A program made the position numbers and the translations under genes. This document shows, one piece after another, positions 27,154 to 34,759 of a DNA stretch of 64,000 nucleotides. Source of the stretch: Oxalobacteraceae bacterium. GTDB taxonomy: Bacteria > Pseudomonadota > Gammaproteobacteria > Burkholderiales > Burkholderiaceae_D. The first letter of the stretch is position 1; each line of letters opens with the position of its first letter. Location of the stretch: assembly GCA_027490255.1 (NCBI GenBank), contig JAIXYM010000064.1, positions 1 through 64,000 of the forward strand, read 5' to 3'. Below the pieces are notes generated by a model, which saw only the letters and a list, made by a program, of their open reading frames with translations, did not search any database and was not told the origin of the DNA.

Positions 27154-27927
27154 ATGACACTTCTTGCCGCGGATATCGTCGAGCGCTTCTACACTTTTCT
27201 CTGGCCGATGCTGCGCATCTCGGCCATGCTGTTGACGGCACCGATTTTTTCGCTGGATGCACTCACCCTACCGATACGCATCATGCTCGCGCTGGTGCTG
27301 ACTTTTTTCATTTATCCAATGGTGGACTGGCCGGTGCTCGATCCCATCAGTGCAATCGGTTTTTTCCAAATTGTGAATCAGCTGTTCATCGGCGCGATGA
27401 TGGGTCTGATGCTACAGGTGGCCGTTGGTGCAATTGTGCTGGGTGGTCAGGCCATGGCGGGCTCCATGGGTCTATCGATGGCCAGCATGTACGATCCAAA
27501 CGTGGGTAACGTTCCGGTCATCTCCCAGTTTCTGGTAATTCTGTCGACCATGATTTTTCTTGGATTCGGCGGCCATGTGATCATGATCTCGATGATCATG
27601 GATAGCTTTACTGCCCTTCCGATTGGTCAGTCCATTTTGAATCAGGCTACTTTCGGCAAGGTGGTCGCCTGGAGCTCAATGCTCTTTTTGGGTGGCGTAC
27701 TTATTTCACTGCCAGTGCTGATCTCACTGCTGTTCATTAACATTGGCCTTGGCATCATTACCCGTGCTGCGCCCAGTCTGAATATTTTCTCTGTCGGCTT
27801 TCCTGCATCGATTGCTGCAGGTTTCGTCATTCTCATTATCGCGCTTGAAAGCATTATCAGCCGCATGCGTTGGCTGTGGACACAGGCTTTTCTGCACGCG
27901 CGTGATCTGGTTGGACTGGTGAACTGA
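27154..27927 (+). CDS. fliR: Flagellar export gate protein FliR
   Basis: Export-gate subunit completing the FliP5-Q4-R1 complex. 257 residues, about six membrane segments, with the conserved region GGQAMAGSMGLSMASMYDPNVGNVPVISQFLVILSTMIFLGFGGHVIMI (about 90-138). It ends 1 base before flhB starts. The ribosome binding site is poor, so translation may depend on coupling to fliQ. Confidence 0.96.
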   Translation: MTLLAADIVERFYTFLWPMLRISAMLLTAPIFSLDALTLPIRIMLALVLTFFIYPMVDWPVLDPISAIGFFQIVNQLFIGAMMGLMLQVAVGAIVLGGQAMAGSMGLSMASMYDPNVGNVPVISQFLVILSTMIFLGFGGHVIMISMIMDSFTALPIGQSILNQATFGKVVAWSSMLFLGGVLISLPVLISLLFINIGLGIITRAAPSLNIFSVGFPASIAAGFVILIIALESIISRMRWLWTQAFLHARDLVGLVN

Positions 27928-27928
27928 T

Positions 27929-29089
27929 ATGTCAGAGTCCAGCTCACAAGAAAAAACCGAAGAACCTACCTCGCGGCGCCTGTCGAAGGCCCGCGAGGAT
28001 GGTCAGGTTGCGCGCTCTACCGAACTGCCCGCTGCAGCGGTGACGATTGCTGCACTCGGTTTTCTGTTTATCACCGGTGGCGTGCTGGTAGCAAAATTAG
28101 CTGAAGCTTTTGCATCCGGCTTCAATTTTGATCGCAAGCTGGTGCATTCGCCCAATCTGTTACCTGCGATTTTCGCGCATGAGCTTTTAGAGAGCTTCAT
28201 CCTGATAGCACCGCTAATGCTGCTGACAGTGGCAGTGGCTATTGCGGCCTCCGGCGCGACCGGTGGCTATCTGTTCTCGCTCAAATCTGTCGTACCAAAA
28301 GCGTCCAAGCTCAATCCACTCAATGGCTTTAAGCGCATGTTTGGTACCAAGGCCTTGGTCGAGCTTACCAAGGCATTGCTAAAATTCTTCCTGGTGTCCG
28401 GTGTGGTCACCTGGGTGCTATCAGACAATATCGCAACCCTTGATGCGTTGGGCAAAATGGCTTTCGAGCCTGGCATGAAGGTCGCCGGCGAAATGCTGTC
28501 GAAGTCCGCGCTGATCATGGCCTGCTCTTTGATCATCATTGCGTTTATTGATGTGCCCTTCCAAAAATGGGAGCACATAAAACAATTGCGCATGACTAAG
28601 CAGGAAGTATTAGACGAGATGAAGGACATGGAGGGTCGCCCCGAGGTCAAGGCGCAAATCCGTCGCCGCCAGCGCGAGATGTCCAATTCACGCATGATCG
28701 ATCGCGTCAAAGACGCCGATGTCATCATCACCAACCCGGAACACTTCGCCGTTGCCCTGTCCTACGATCCCAACGGTGACAGCGCGCCGATACTGCTGGC
28801 CAAAGGCGCCGATGCTGTCGCTGCCCGTATTCGGGAAGAGGCAGAGAAGCACGGTATCGAGATTTTCCAGGCACCGCCGCTGGCGCGAGCGCTCTACTTC
28901 ACGACGGATCTCGAGCGCCCTGTGCCCGAAGACCTGTACTATGCGGTCGCGCAAGTCATTGCGTATATATTCAACCTTGCCAGCGTGCGGCCAGGTGCGC
29001 CGCCAGTACAGCGTCCGCAGCCCAAGGTACCGCCCAACATGCAGTTCGACGCGAACGGCAAGCTGGAAACTGAAGAGGCAACACCATGA
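27929..29089 (+). CDS. flhB: Flagellar export switch protein FlhB
   Basis: FlhB controls the switch from rod/hook to filament export. 386 residues: four membrane segments in residues 30-210, then the cytoplasmic domain. The autocleavage motif reads NPEH (in VIITNPEHFAVALSYDPNG) instead of the common NPTH; the scissile Asn-Pro and the His are retained. The N-terminus EKTEEPTSRRLSKAREDGQVARSTEL is canonical. It is fused in order directly behind fliR and overlaps the next gene by 4 bases, tying that unknown gene to export-gate expression. Confidence 0.96.
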   Translation: MSESSSQEKTEEPTSRRLSKAREDGQVARSTELPAAAVTIAALGFLFITGGVLVAKLAEAFASGFNFDRKLVHSPNLLPAIFAHELLESFILIAPLMLLTVAVAIAASGATGGYLFSLKSVVPKASKLNPLNGFKRMFGTKALVELTKALLKFFLVSGVVTWVLSDNIATLDALGKMAFEPGMKVAGEMLSKSALIMACSLIIIAFIDVPFQKWEHIKQLRMTKQEVLDEMKDMEGRPEVKAQIRRRQREMSNSRMIDRVKDADVIITNPEHFAVALSYDPNGDSAPILLAKGADAVAARIREEAEKHGIEIFQAPPLARALYFTTDLERPVPEDLYYAVAQVIAYIFNLASVRPGAPPVQRPQPKVPPNMQFDANGKLETEEATP

Positions 29090-30627
29090 TCGATACCGCG
29101 CAAGATGTGAGCAACGACACGATCGGCAGCGAAGGTATCTTCCTTCGCACAGCGGATCGCCGCCGTTTTGACTATGTGATGAAGGCCGTGCAGGAGCAGA
29201 GCCTGTCGCTGTCGCTCTCCAGCGAAAACGACGGCGTGCTCGATCATTACGGCCGTATCGTGATTAACAAGCTGCGTAAGATGTCCGATCTGCAGATCGA
29301 AGTCTTCCTGCCGCAAAACACCGAGGCTCTGCTTGACCGGTTCAACCAGATACTCGCCGGACTGTCGTTGGAAGATGCCCGCAATCGCGACAGTTCACCT
29401 GCACCGCGCCGAGTACTGATCGCACACGATGCCAAGGCAATCGGCGTACGCGACCTGCAGCTGCTATCCCGACTTGTCCAGGACTTTCCCGGTGCGAATG
29501 TATCGCTGATACTCCTGCTCGACCGAACAGGCATCGCCCAACACGAAAAAAATCTTGATGCCTTTGGTCAGCGCCTGCTGCGTTGGCCATTGGAACAACC
29601 TACACGCGCCGAGGGCGAATCTCTGCTCAATGTAGCCCGTGGCATGGGCTTTGAAGTCGAAGTCAAAAAGGTATTGGCCGCCACCGGCTTTACCGAGATC
29701 AGAGCCCCGCAACCGGTAGGTGATCCGGGCAGCTTTGAGCGCCACCTGTCCGATGCAAGGACTCGAAAAACTACGCCTGCCCCGACGCCGTCACCGGCTT
29801 CGCGCAAACAAGAAGACGTTCCTGAAGAAGATGAGCGTCCCTCAGTGTTTACCGAGCCTCCTAAGCGCTCCCCCCTACTCAAAACCCTGCTCGGCTGGGT
29901 ATTGGCCTTTGTACTACTTTTTGGCGTCGCTATCGGCACGATCGCGCTGCTATTTCCGCAACGACTCGCCCCCATGCTGGCGAACTCGCCTACGCTAAAG
30001 GAAAACCTGCCGCCCTGGATGATGAGTCTGGTGGTGCAAATGGCGGGCAAGCCAACGACTACCCTGCCCGAGGCAAAACCAGAATCCAAGCCTGCCGCCG
30101 ATGTTGGGCCTTCAGTTCCTCCACCTGCTGCCGATTCATCTGCTAACAAGAGCGAAACCGGTGCAGCGAAGGTTCCTGCGAGCGCAGATCCCGTTGCTTC
30201 GACCGACACTGCACCTGCAAAACCGGCGGACACAGCCAAGCCCGCCGAACCCGCAGCCAGTGTAACGAGCACGACAGACGCCCCAACGACCAAAGCACCG
30301 GTAGAGGACGCACTCGCGCCACGTTCCGAGCGAGGTGTCGATCAGATGATCCGCCAGGCAGCGGCGGGCAGCGTATTCGTGCAACACGTATCGGTAAACT
30401 CAATGGCCGAGGCACAGGAATGGCGCGCTCAGTACGGTGCATTGGTAGGTGCCCGAATTGCCGCGGTGACCACACAGAACAAAGGTGTGCGTTACATCGT
30501 GATTTCAGGGCCTTTTGCGAATATGAAGGAAGCCGAAACCTTCACGCGCAAAGATGGCGTACCGGCGGATCCCTGGCTGAGGCCAGTGAAATCCTTGCAG
30601 CGCGGACTACAGCCAGCCGGTCGTTAA
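29086..30627 (+). CDS. DamX-like single-pass membrane protein with C-terminal SPOR-like domain
   Basis: The 513-residue protein has a cytoplasmic domain (about 1-215), one membrane segment (about 266-290, LLGWVLAFVLLFGVAIGTIALLF), a Pro/Ala/Thr/Lys-rich linker (about 325-410) and a C-terminal SPOR-like domain (about 425-500, SVFVQHVSVNSMAEAQEWRAQYGAL to YIVISGPFANMKEAETF). The cytoplasmic part resembles an ATPase-like fold (RVLIAHDAKAIGVRDLQLLSRLVQDFPGANVSLILLLD) but shows no Walker A. SPOR domains generally bind glycan strands lacking stem peptides. Its start codon overlaps the flhB stop, so it is translationally coupled to the export operon. The flagellar role is unknown; marking the pole or septum is one possibility. 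Confidence 0.65.
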   Translation: MIDTAQDVSNDTIGSEGIFLRTADRRRFDYVMKAVQEQSLSLSLSSENDGVLDHYGRIVINKLRKMSDLQIEVFLPQNTEALLDRFNQILAGLSLEDARNRDSSPAPRRVLIAHDAKAIGVRDLQLLSRLVQDFPGANVSLILLLDRTGIAQHEKNLDAFGQRLLRWPLEQPTRAEGESLLNVARGMGFEVEVKKVLAATGFTEIRAPQPVGDPGSFERHLSDARTRKTTPAPTPSPASRKQEDVPEEDERPSVFTEPPKRSPLLKTLLGWVLAFVLLFGVAIGTIALLFPQRLAPMLANSPTLKENLPPWMMSLVVQMAGKPTTTLPEAKPESKPAADVGPSVPPPAADSSANKSETGAAKVPASADPVASTDTAPAKPADTAKPAEPAASVTSTTDAPTTKAPVEDALAPRSERGVDQMIRQAAAGSVFVQHVSVNSMAEAQEWRAQYGALVGARIAAVTTQNKGVRYIVISGPFANMKEAETFTRKDGVPADPWLRPVKSLQRGLQPAGR

Positions 30628-30656
30628 GGTCGACTCGCGTTTTGGAAAGGTAGCGC

Positions 30657-31490
30657 ATGTCTGAAGAAGAATCGCAAGTATTTCGTACCGATGAACACAT
30701 GGAGGTCGCTGCCGCGGAGGGACAGGCTCGCAAGAAGAAAAAGGCAGCTACGGGTCCAAGCGAACAACGCGCCGTAAAAGATCAGGAAGGTGGCCCTTCA
30801 GAAACACGGGCACTAAAGGATGGTAGCGGCGCCTCCGAGATTCGGCAGATGAATGATGCCCAAGGCGGTGGGGCAACGGCAGGCACAGGCAAAAGTGACG
30901 GACCATCAGATATTCGTGCAACGCAGGACGCAAATGGCAGTGCAGTAGCGGCAAGTACAAGCGACGGCGATGGTCCATCCGACATGCGTGCCATGCTGGA
31001 TGCTGATGGGTCAGCGGCATCGAGTGGAGCGAAGCAGGACGACGGACCTTCGGATCAACGCGGCATCCAAGACGCTGATGGCCCCCAGATAACCAGCGGC
31101 GCGATCGATGGCGATGGTCCTTCCGACCTTCGTAATATGCGCGACTCAGAGGGCAATGCGCTCTTGCGTCAGAGTCAGGATGGTGAAGGCCCATCGGAGC
31201 AGCGGAACATGCAGGATCACTGGGCCGATGTCCCAGATGCGAGCGGTACCGGCGAGCATGAGACCCCTGCCGCAGAGGCGGCAGATGCAGCAGAAGCTGC
31301 AAGCGCAGTGCAGGAACCGACTGAGCCGGACATGGTGTTCATGACCGAAGAAAACGCAGCACCCTGGGTGCTATCGATACACCTGGAAGAACGCATACAA
31401 AATCTGGGCGCAATGACCACCAAGGTCAGCGCACAGCTGGATGTACTTGAAGACGCAGTCAAGAGACTTGGGAAACGGATAGGACGATGA
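30657..31490 (+). CDS. GPS-repeat protein with C-terminal coiled coil
   Basis: I do not recognise this 277-residue protein. From about residue 37 to 195 it contains eight degenerate repeats of consensus GPS-[DE]-x-R-x-x-x-D-x-x-G, for example GPSEQRAVKD, GPSETRALKD, GPSDIRATQD, GPSDMRAMLD, GPSDQRGIQD, GPSDLRNMRD and GPSEQRNMQD. Gly/Ala/Ser spacers of growing length separate them. The last 60 residues (PWVLSIHLEERIQNLGAMTTKVSAQLDVLEDAVKRLGKRIGR) look like an amphipathic coiled coil. There is no signal peptide or membrane segment. Its stop overlaps the next start by 4 bases. It is predicted to be a cytoplasmic, largely disordered scaffold whose repeats could each bind one partner unit. Confidence 0.6.
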   Translation: MSEEESQVFRTDEHMEVAAAEGQARKKKKAATGPSEQRAVKDQEGGPSETRALKDGSGASEIRQMNDAQGGGATAGTGKSDGPSDIRATQDANGSAVAASTSDGDGPSDMRAMLDADGSAASSGAKQDDGPSDQRGIQDADGPQITSGAIDGDGPSDLRNMRDSEGNALLRQSQDGEGPSEQRNMQDHWADVPDASGTGEHETPAAEAADAAEAASAVQEPTEPDMVFMTEENAAPWVLSIHLEERIQNLGAMTTKVSAQLDVLEDAVKRLGKRIGR

Positions 31491-32842
31491 GCGACGACGC
31501 CAAAGACGAACAGGCTGCTTCGGCACCCAGTGGTGACGGTTTTACGCCCGCGCCACCACCGCCGGCATTAAGTGATGAAGAAGCTGCTGCTGCCGAGGCT
31601 GCCGCCGCCATGGACGGCGACACCATCCTGCCCGATGGCACCGTCGCGGTGCCGCAGGATACCGCCAAGCGCGCACTTGAAGCCGTACAGATTTTGGTCG
31701 AGAACAACCGCTCGGCATCGCAGCAGCTCGAATCGCTAATGGGTATCGTGCTGGATGCTGCTGAAGTCGCAAACCGCTCGGCATCTGCGGTCGCCACCAC
31801 CGGTACACACGTCAACAAGGCAGCCGAAAAACTCATTGATGGTGCCAAGAAAACCAGTATGCAGGCCAAGGTTGTTCTTGCCCTCGCCGCCGCTGTATTG
31901 GTCGGTACCGCAGGTACCTTCAGTTTCATGACCGTGCAATTACATGCCAAGGTCGAACAGCTCGACGAAATGCTTCTGGCCGTGGGCAAACGCGCCGTGG
32001 ACCTGAAACGACGCATGGAAACCATGGATGACATCCATGCCGCACTTGAAGAACTGAATCTGAAGCAGGAAAACACGCAATCGGTACAACAGGCGATCGA
32101 AGACAAGATCGGGCGTCTGGCTGATTCGGGCAAACTCCCAACGCGCAAAGAAACCACAACAGCGCCTGCCGAGGAACCCGCACCCGCGCCTGCAAAGCCA
32201 GCACCACAGAAGAAATCCGAGAAGCCGGCGAAATCCGAACAAAAAGCAGAACAGAAACCCGAGCAAAAAGCTGAAGGCGCAGATAAATCTGACGCCGCCA
32301 GTACAACCTCACCGCCAACGACATCAACGGCCAAAGCAGTCAGCCCGAAAAAATCAGCGCCCGCAAAACCCGCGGTCGATGAGGCTGCCCTGTTGCAGCA
32401 GCTGAGTGGGCTTGATTCGCTGATAAAAGAACAATCCCGCGCCGTGCGAGATCTGTCCTCTCAGGTAAACAATCTGCAGGGATCGGTCGCTAATGTCGAC
32501 GTGATCAAAAAAGATGTCGAATCCATCGCGGCCCAACAAAAGCAGCGGGAAAAAGAAGCGGCGCAGCGCGAGAAAGAAGCCAAAGACAAAGAACGTGAAC
32601 TGGTCCGCGAAAGAGAGCGTGCCCGTGAACGGGAGGCCACGCGTGAACGTGAACTGGCCCGAGAGCGCGAAGCGACCAAAGAGCGTGAGCTCGCACGCGA
32701 ACGCGAACTCGCCAGAGACCGCGAAAAGAGTAAAGACAAGGAACGTCCGGTTTCCTACAACCGCGAGCAATCCAAACCGAACGCCGCCGCCTCATTAGAT
32801 GGTGTGCCGTCCTACTCCAAGCCGGCCAGCAAGACCGAATAG
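31487..32842 (+). CDS. Membrane coiled-coil protein with Arg-Glu repeat tail
   Basis: 451 residues, not recognised as a named family. The N-terminal 125 residues are acidic then helical (TAKRALEAVQILVENNRSASQQLESLMGIVLDAAEVANRSASAV). One membrane segment follows at about 126-148 (VVLALAAAVLVGTAGTFSFMTV), then a coiled coil (about 150-205), a Lys/Pro/Glu linker, and a second coiled coil (about 300-350). A tail of about 60 residues is almost entirely Arg, Glu, Lys and Ala (RERERAREREATREREL type), forming a single highly charged helix. It completes the three-gene unit behind flhB. A structural or scaffolding role at the basal body is inferred from context only. Confidence 0.6.
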   Translation: MSDDAKDEQAASAPSGDGFTPAPPPPALSDEEAAAAEAAAAMDGDTILPDGTVAVPQDTAKRALEAVQILVENNRSASQQLESLMGIVLDAAEVANRSASAVATTGTHVNKAAEKLIDGAKKTSMQAKVVLALAAAVLVGTAGTFSFMTVQLHAKVEQLDEMLLAVGKRAVDLKRRMETMDDIHAALEELNLKQENTQSVQQAIEDKIGRLADSGKLPTRKETTTAPAEEPAPAPAKPAPQKKSEKPAKSEQKAEQKPEQKAEGADKSDAASTTSPPTTSTAKAVSPKKSAPAKPAVDEAALLQQLSGLDSLIKEQSRAVRDLSSQVNNLQGSVANVDVIKKDVESIAAQQKQREKEAAQREKEAKDKERELVRERERAREREATRERELAREREATKERELARERELARDREKSKDKERPVSYNREQSKPNAAASLDGVPSYSKPASKTE

Positions 32843-32896
32843 TCCCTGCCCGCGCGACGTTGCGTTTGCGCAACCAACTTACCGCTGATTCTTTGA

Positions 32897-32923
32897 AACG
32901 ACCGGACTTTTGTGCCGGTCGTT
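32897..32923 (+). terminator. Hairpin after the flagellar export operon
   Basis: A perfect 9-bp stem AACGACCGG / CCGGTCGTT with a 9-base loop. It lacks a T tract, so it could be a weak terminator, an attenuator or an RNA-stabilising 3' end. It lies 55 bases after the last gene of the export operon. Confidence 0.5.
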
Positions 32924-33014
32924 GCCATTTCTGAGGATGGAACTTTTGATCTGAAGGCGTCACTACCAGTGACCGATCCGCAACAGATCATCCGATATCT
33001 TCAGGGGAATCCGC

Positions 33015-34376
33015 ATGCCAAACATCGTCATTACCGAGGGGCTGGACACGCCCTGGACGCTAGACAATACCGAGTCCAACATCACCGCCGCAACTGATCT
33101 GACCAGCATCAACCTCGCCAATCAGACCGTTGGCACACTCGCATACACGGCCTCGCAGCTGTTCGCCTCCCTCAAGACCGAAAAAAGTAATCTGGACAAT
33201 ATCGTTGATGCGATTGAGCTGATTAACGAGGAGATTGCGCTTTTTCCGGAGAGGATTGACAAGTGGGATGCAATATCTGACACGTTCGAAAAAACCGACC
33301 TGAGCCCAATACCCAGCCCAGTTAGCGAACGAATCATTGGGTTAGCAACTAGCCTAAGCGATACAGACCTCTCGACAGCAGTACCCTTTCCTTTCGAAAT
33401 TGCAGAGAATGGAAACTTTGACTTTTTCAGGGACCAGACAACAAAAAATCAAGCCTACCTTAAGGCCGTAACCACGCTAATAAACACTAAACCACTTCTG
33501 GATTCCCTCGGCTACTCCCCTCCCATTGAATCCCAATCCTACCTGATTCTTGTACCGCCAACCTTAGACAGAGTCCCCCGAGGCCTCCCCGCCTGGACAG
33601 TTCCAAACAGAGTCAGAGTAGAACCTGTTGAATTTAGCAGCATCAAACCTTACGACCTACTCGTTACAGTAAATGATTACAACGAACCAATCTCTCTAAA
33701 ATACTATGGCTATTACGAGAGCTATGATGTTCCGCTGTCACAGGCTTTCCCTTTTTATGCACCGAAAAATTCAGAAGAAAAAACATCAATGCAACTTGCA
33801 TTGAACTCTGCCGTAGCCATTGCAGCCACTGACGGACTTAAAAACGCGACCGGACTTCCCTCTGGGGTGACGCCACCCGTCACAACGCTAGGGCCTAGCG
33901 TGGAAAAGTACTACAACAAGGCAAGATACGATATGACGGAATACACCACGGACGGCATCAGCACCCCCGCAGGAACGGCGAACGTAGGTGTAACCATGTT
34001 CGGTGACTATCCACCAATACAGGACGCCAATTTCGGTTCGAGAAGAATAACGACATCTGATGTTGGAAAATTTTTTCAGAACGCGGGAGGGACTATTTTC
34101 TACGTCGACCGACAAGGGCCCGGTACCCAATTCGTGGTCAGAGAGGCACTAGGAACACCAACACCTTACATCGCGAGCATGCCCGACGACCTCAAAAAAA
34201 CTCTCCGCGGCGAATACGCCGAAAAACAAATCCTGCTCACCCAGCGCGGCACCGACCAGACCCTGTTCGTTACCTCGATTACTCAGCGCTACACCACCTT
34301 CTCCGACACGGCGACCAATCTGCTGAAAACGCTGGTGAATTTTTATAACGACCTGGCGCGCAATTTACGAGGCTGA
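33015..34376 (+). CDS. Orphan protein of unknown function with terminal helices, AT-richer than its surroundings
   Basis: I do not recognise this 453-residue protein. It has no signal peptide or membrane segment. The N-terminal region (about 20-85) and C-terminal region (about 405-453, ending TATNLLKTLVNFYNDLARNL) are predicted helical and heptad-like. The middle (about 90-390) is rich in Pro, Tyr and Thr and looks beta-rich. Terminal helices enclosing a globular centre are the general design of axial or tip proteins secreted by type III systems, which fits its place after the export operon, but this is inference without a homology hit. AGGGGAAT precedes the ATG. The gene is visibly AT-richer than its neighbours, suggesting later acquisition. 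Confidence 0.6.
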   Translation: MPNIVITEGLDTPWTLDNTESNITAATDLTSINLANQTVGTLAYTASQLFASLKTEKSNLDNIVDAIELINEEIALFPERIDKWDAISDTFEKTDLSPIPSPVSERIIGLATSLSDTDLSTAVPFPFEIAENGNFDFFRDQTTKNQAYLKAVTTLINTKPLLDSLGYSPPIESQSYLILVPPTLDRVPRGLPAWTVPNRVRVEPVEFSSIKPYDLLVTVNDYNEPISLKYYGYYESYDVPLSQAFPFYAPKNSEEKTSMQLALNSAVAIAATDGLKNATGLPSGVTPPVTTLGPSVEKYYNKARYDMTEYTTDGISTPAGTANVGVTMFGDYPPIQDANFGSRRITTSDVGKFFQNAGGTIFYVDRQGPGTQFVVREALGTPTPYIASMPDDLKKTLRGEYAEKQILLTQRGTDQTLFVTSITQRYTTFSDTATNLLKTLVNFYNDLARNLRG

Positions 34377-34443
34377 CATTCACGGAGCGAGTACCAGCGA
34401 CTGACGAGGTCGTAAACCGGGGACGGAGTCTACAGCCGTTAGT

Positions 34444-34626
34444 GAAGCAAAGACGCTGGATCCCCCCTTGCAGGGCGCGCACTGGCTTGCAAGCCAGTGC
34501 CGTTCCGCGGGCATGCAGCATGCTGCATGAAACCCCCGCTACACCTTGCGCCGGGATGACGTTTGAAGAATGGTTGGCCTCAAAATCGTCATCCCGGCGC
34601 AGGCCGGGATCCAGCGTCTTTCGTTG
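34444..34626. repeat. Mosaic palindromic intergenic element, copy B
   Basis: 183-base element in the convergent gap between the orphan gene and motB. Terminal inverted repeats read GAAGCAAAGACGCTGGATCC at the left and its near-complement GGATCCAGCGTCTTTCGTTG at the right. Inside, in inverse orientation to copy A, are the perfect 22-bp TTGCAA-centred palindrome (34479-34500), the perfect 18-bp GCATGC-centred palindrome (34512-34529) and a CCCGGC/GCCGGG hairpin near the right end (about 34593-34608). The linkers are the same as in copy A. It carries only one of the two tandem units of copy A. Confidence 0.85.
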
Positions 34627-34690
34627 TTTATCGACTGAATTTAATAATGGAAAATACTTAGCTGCTTAGATAAGGATTTTTCGGAGTGCG

Positions 34691-34759
34691 ATGTCTCAGC
34701 TACCGATGTCTCAGCTACCGATGTATCTGCTGCCGGTACTGCAAATGCCTATAGCTTAG
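34691..34759 (+). CDS. Possible 22-residue small protein with an internal duplication
   Basis: ATG with GGAGTG 3 bases upstream, reading MSQLPMSQLPMYLLPVLQMP and two further residues before a stop. The first ten residues are a direct MSQLP duplication encoded by a 15-base tandem repeat. The stop overlaps the end of motB on the other strand. The evidence is a plausible ribosome binding site and start only; it may be chance. Confidence 0.25.
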   Translation: MSQLPMSQLPMYLLPVLQMPIA

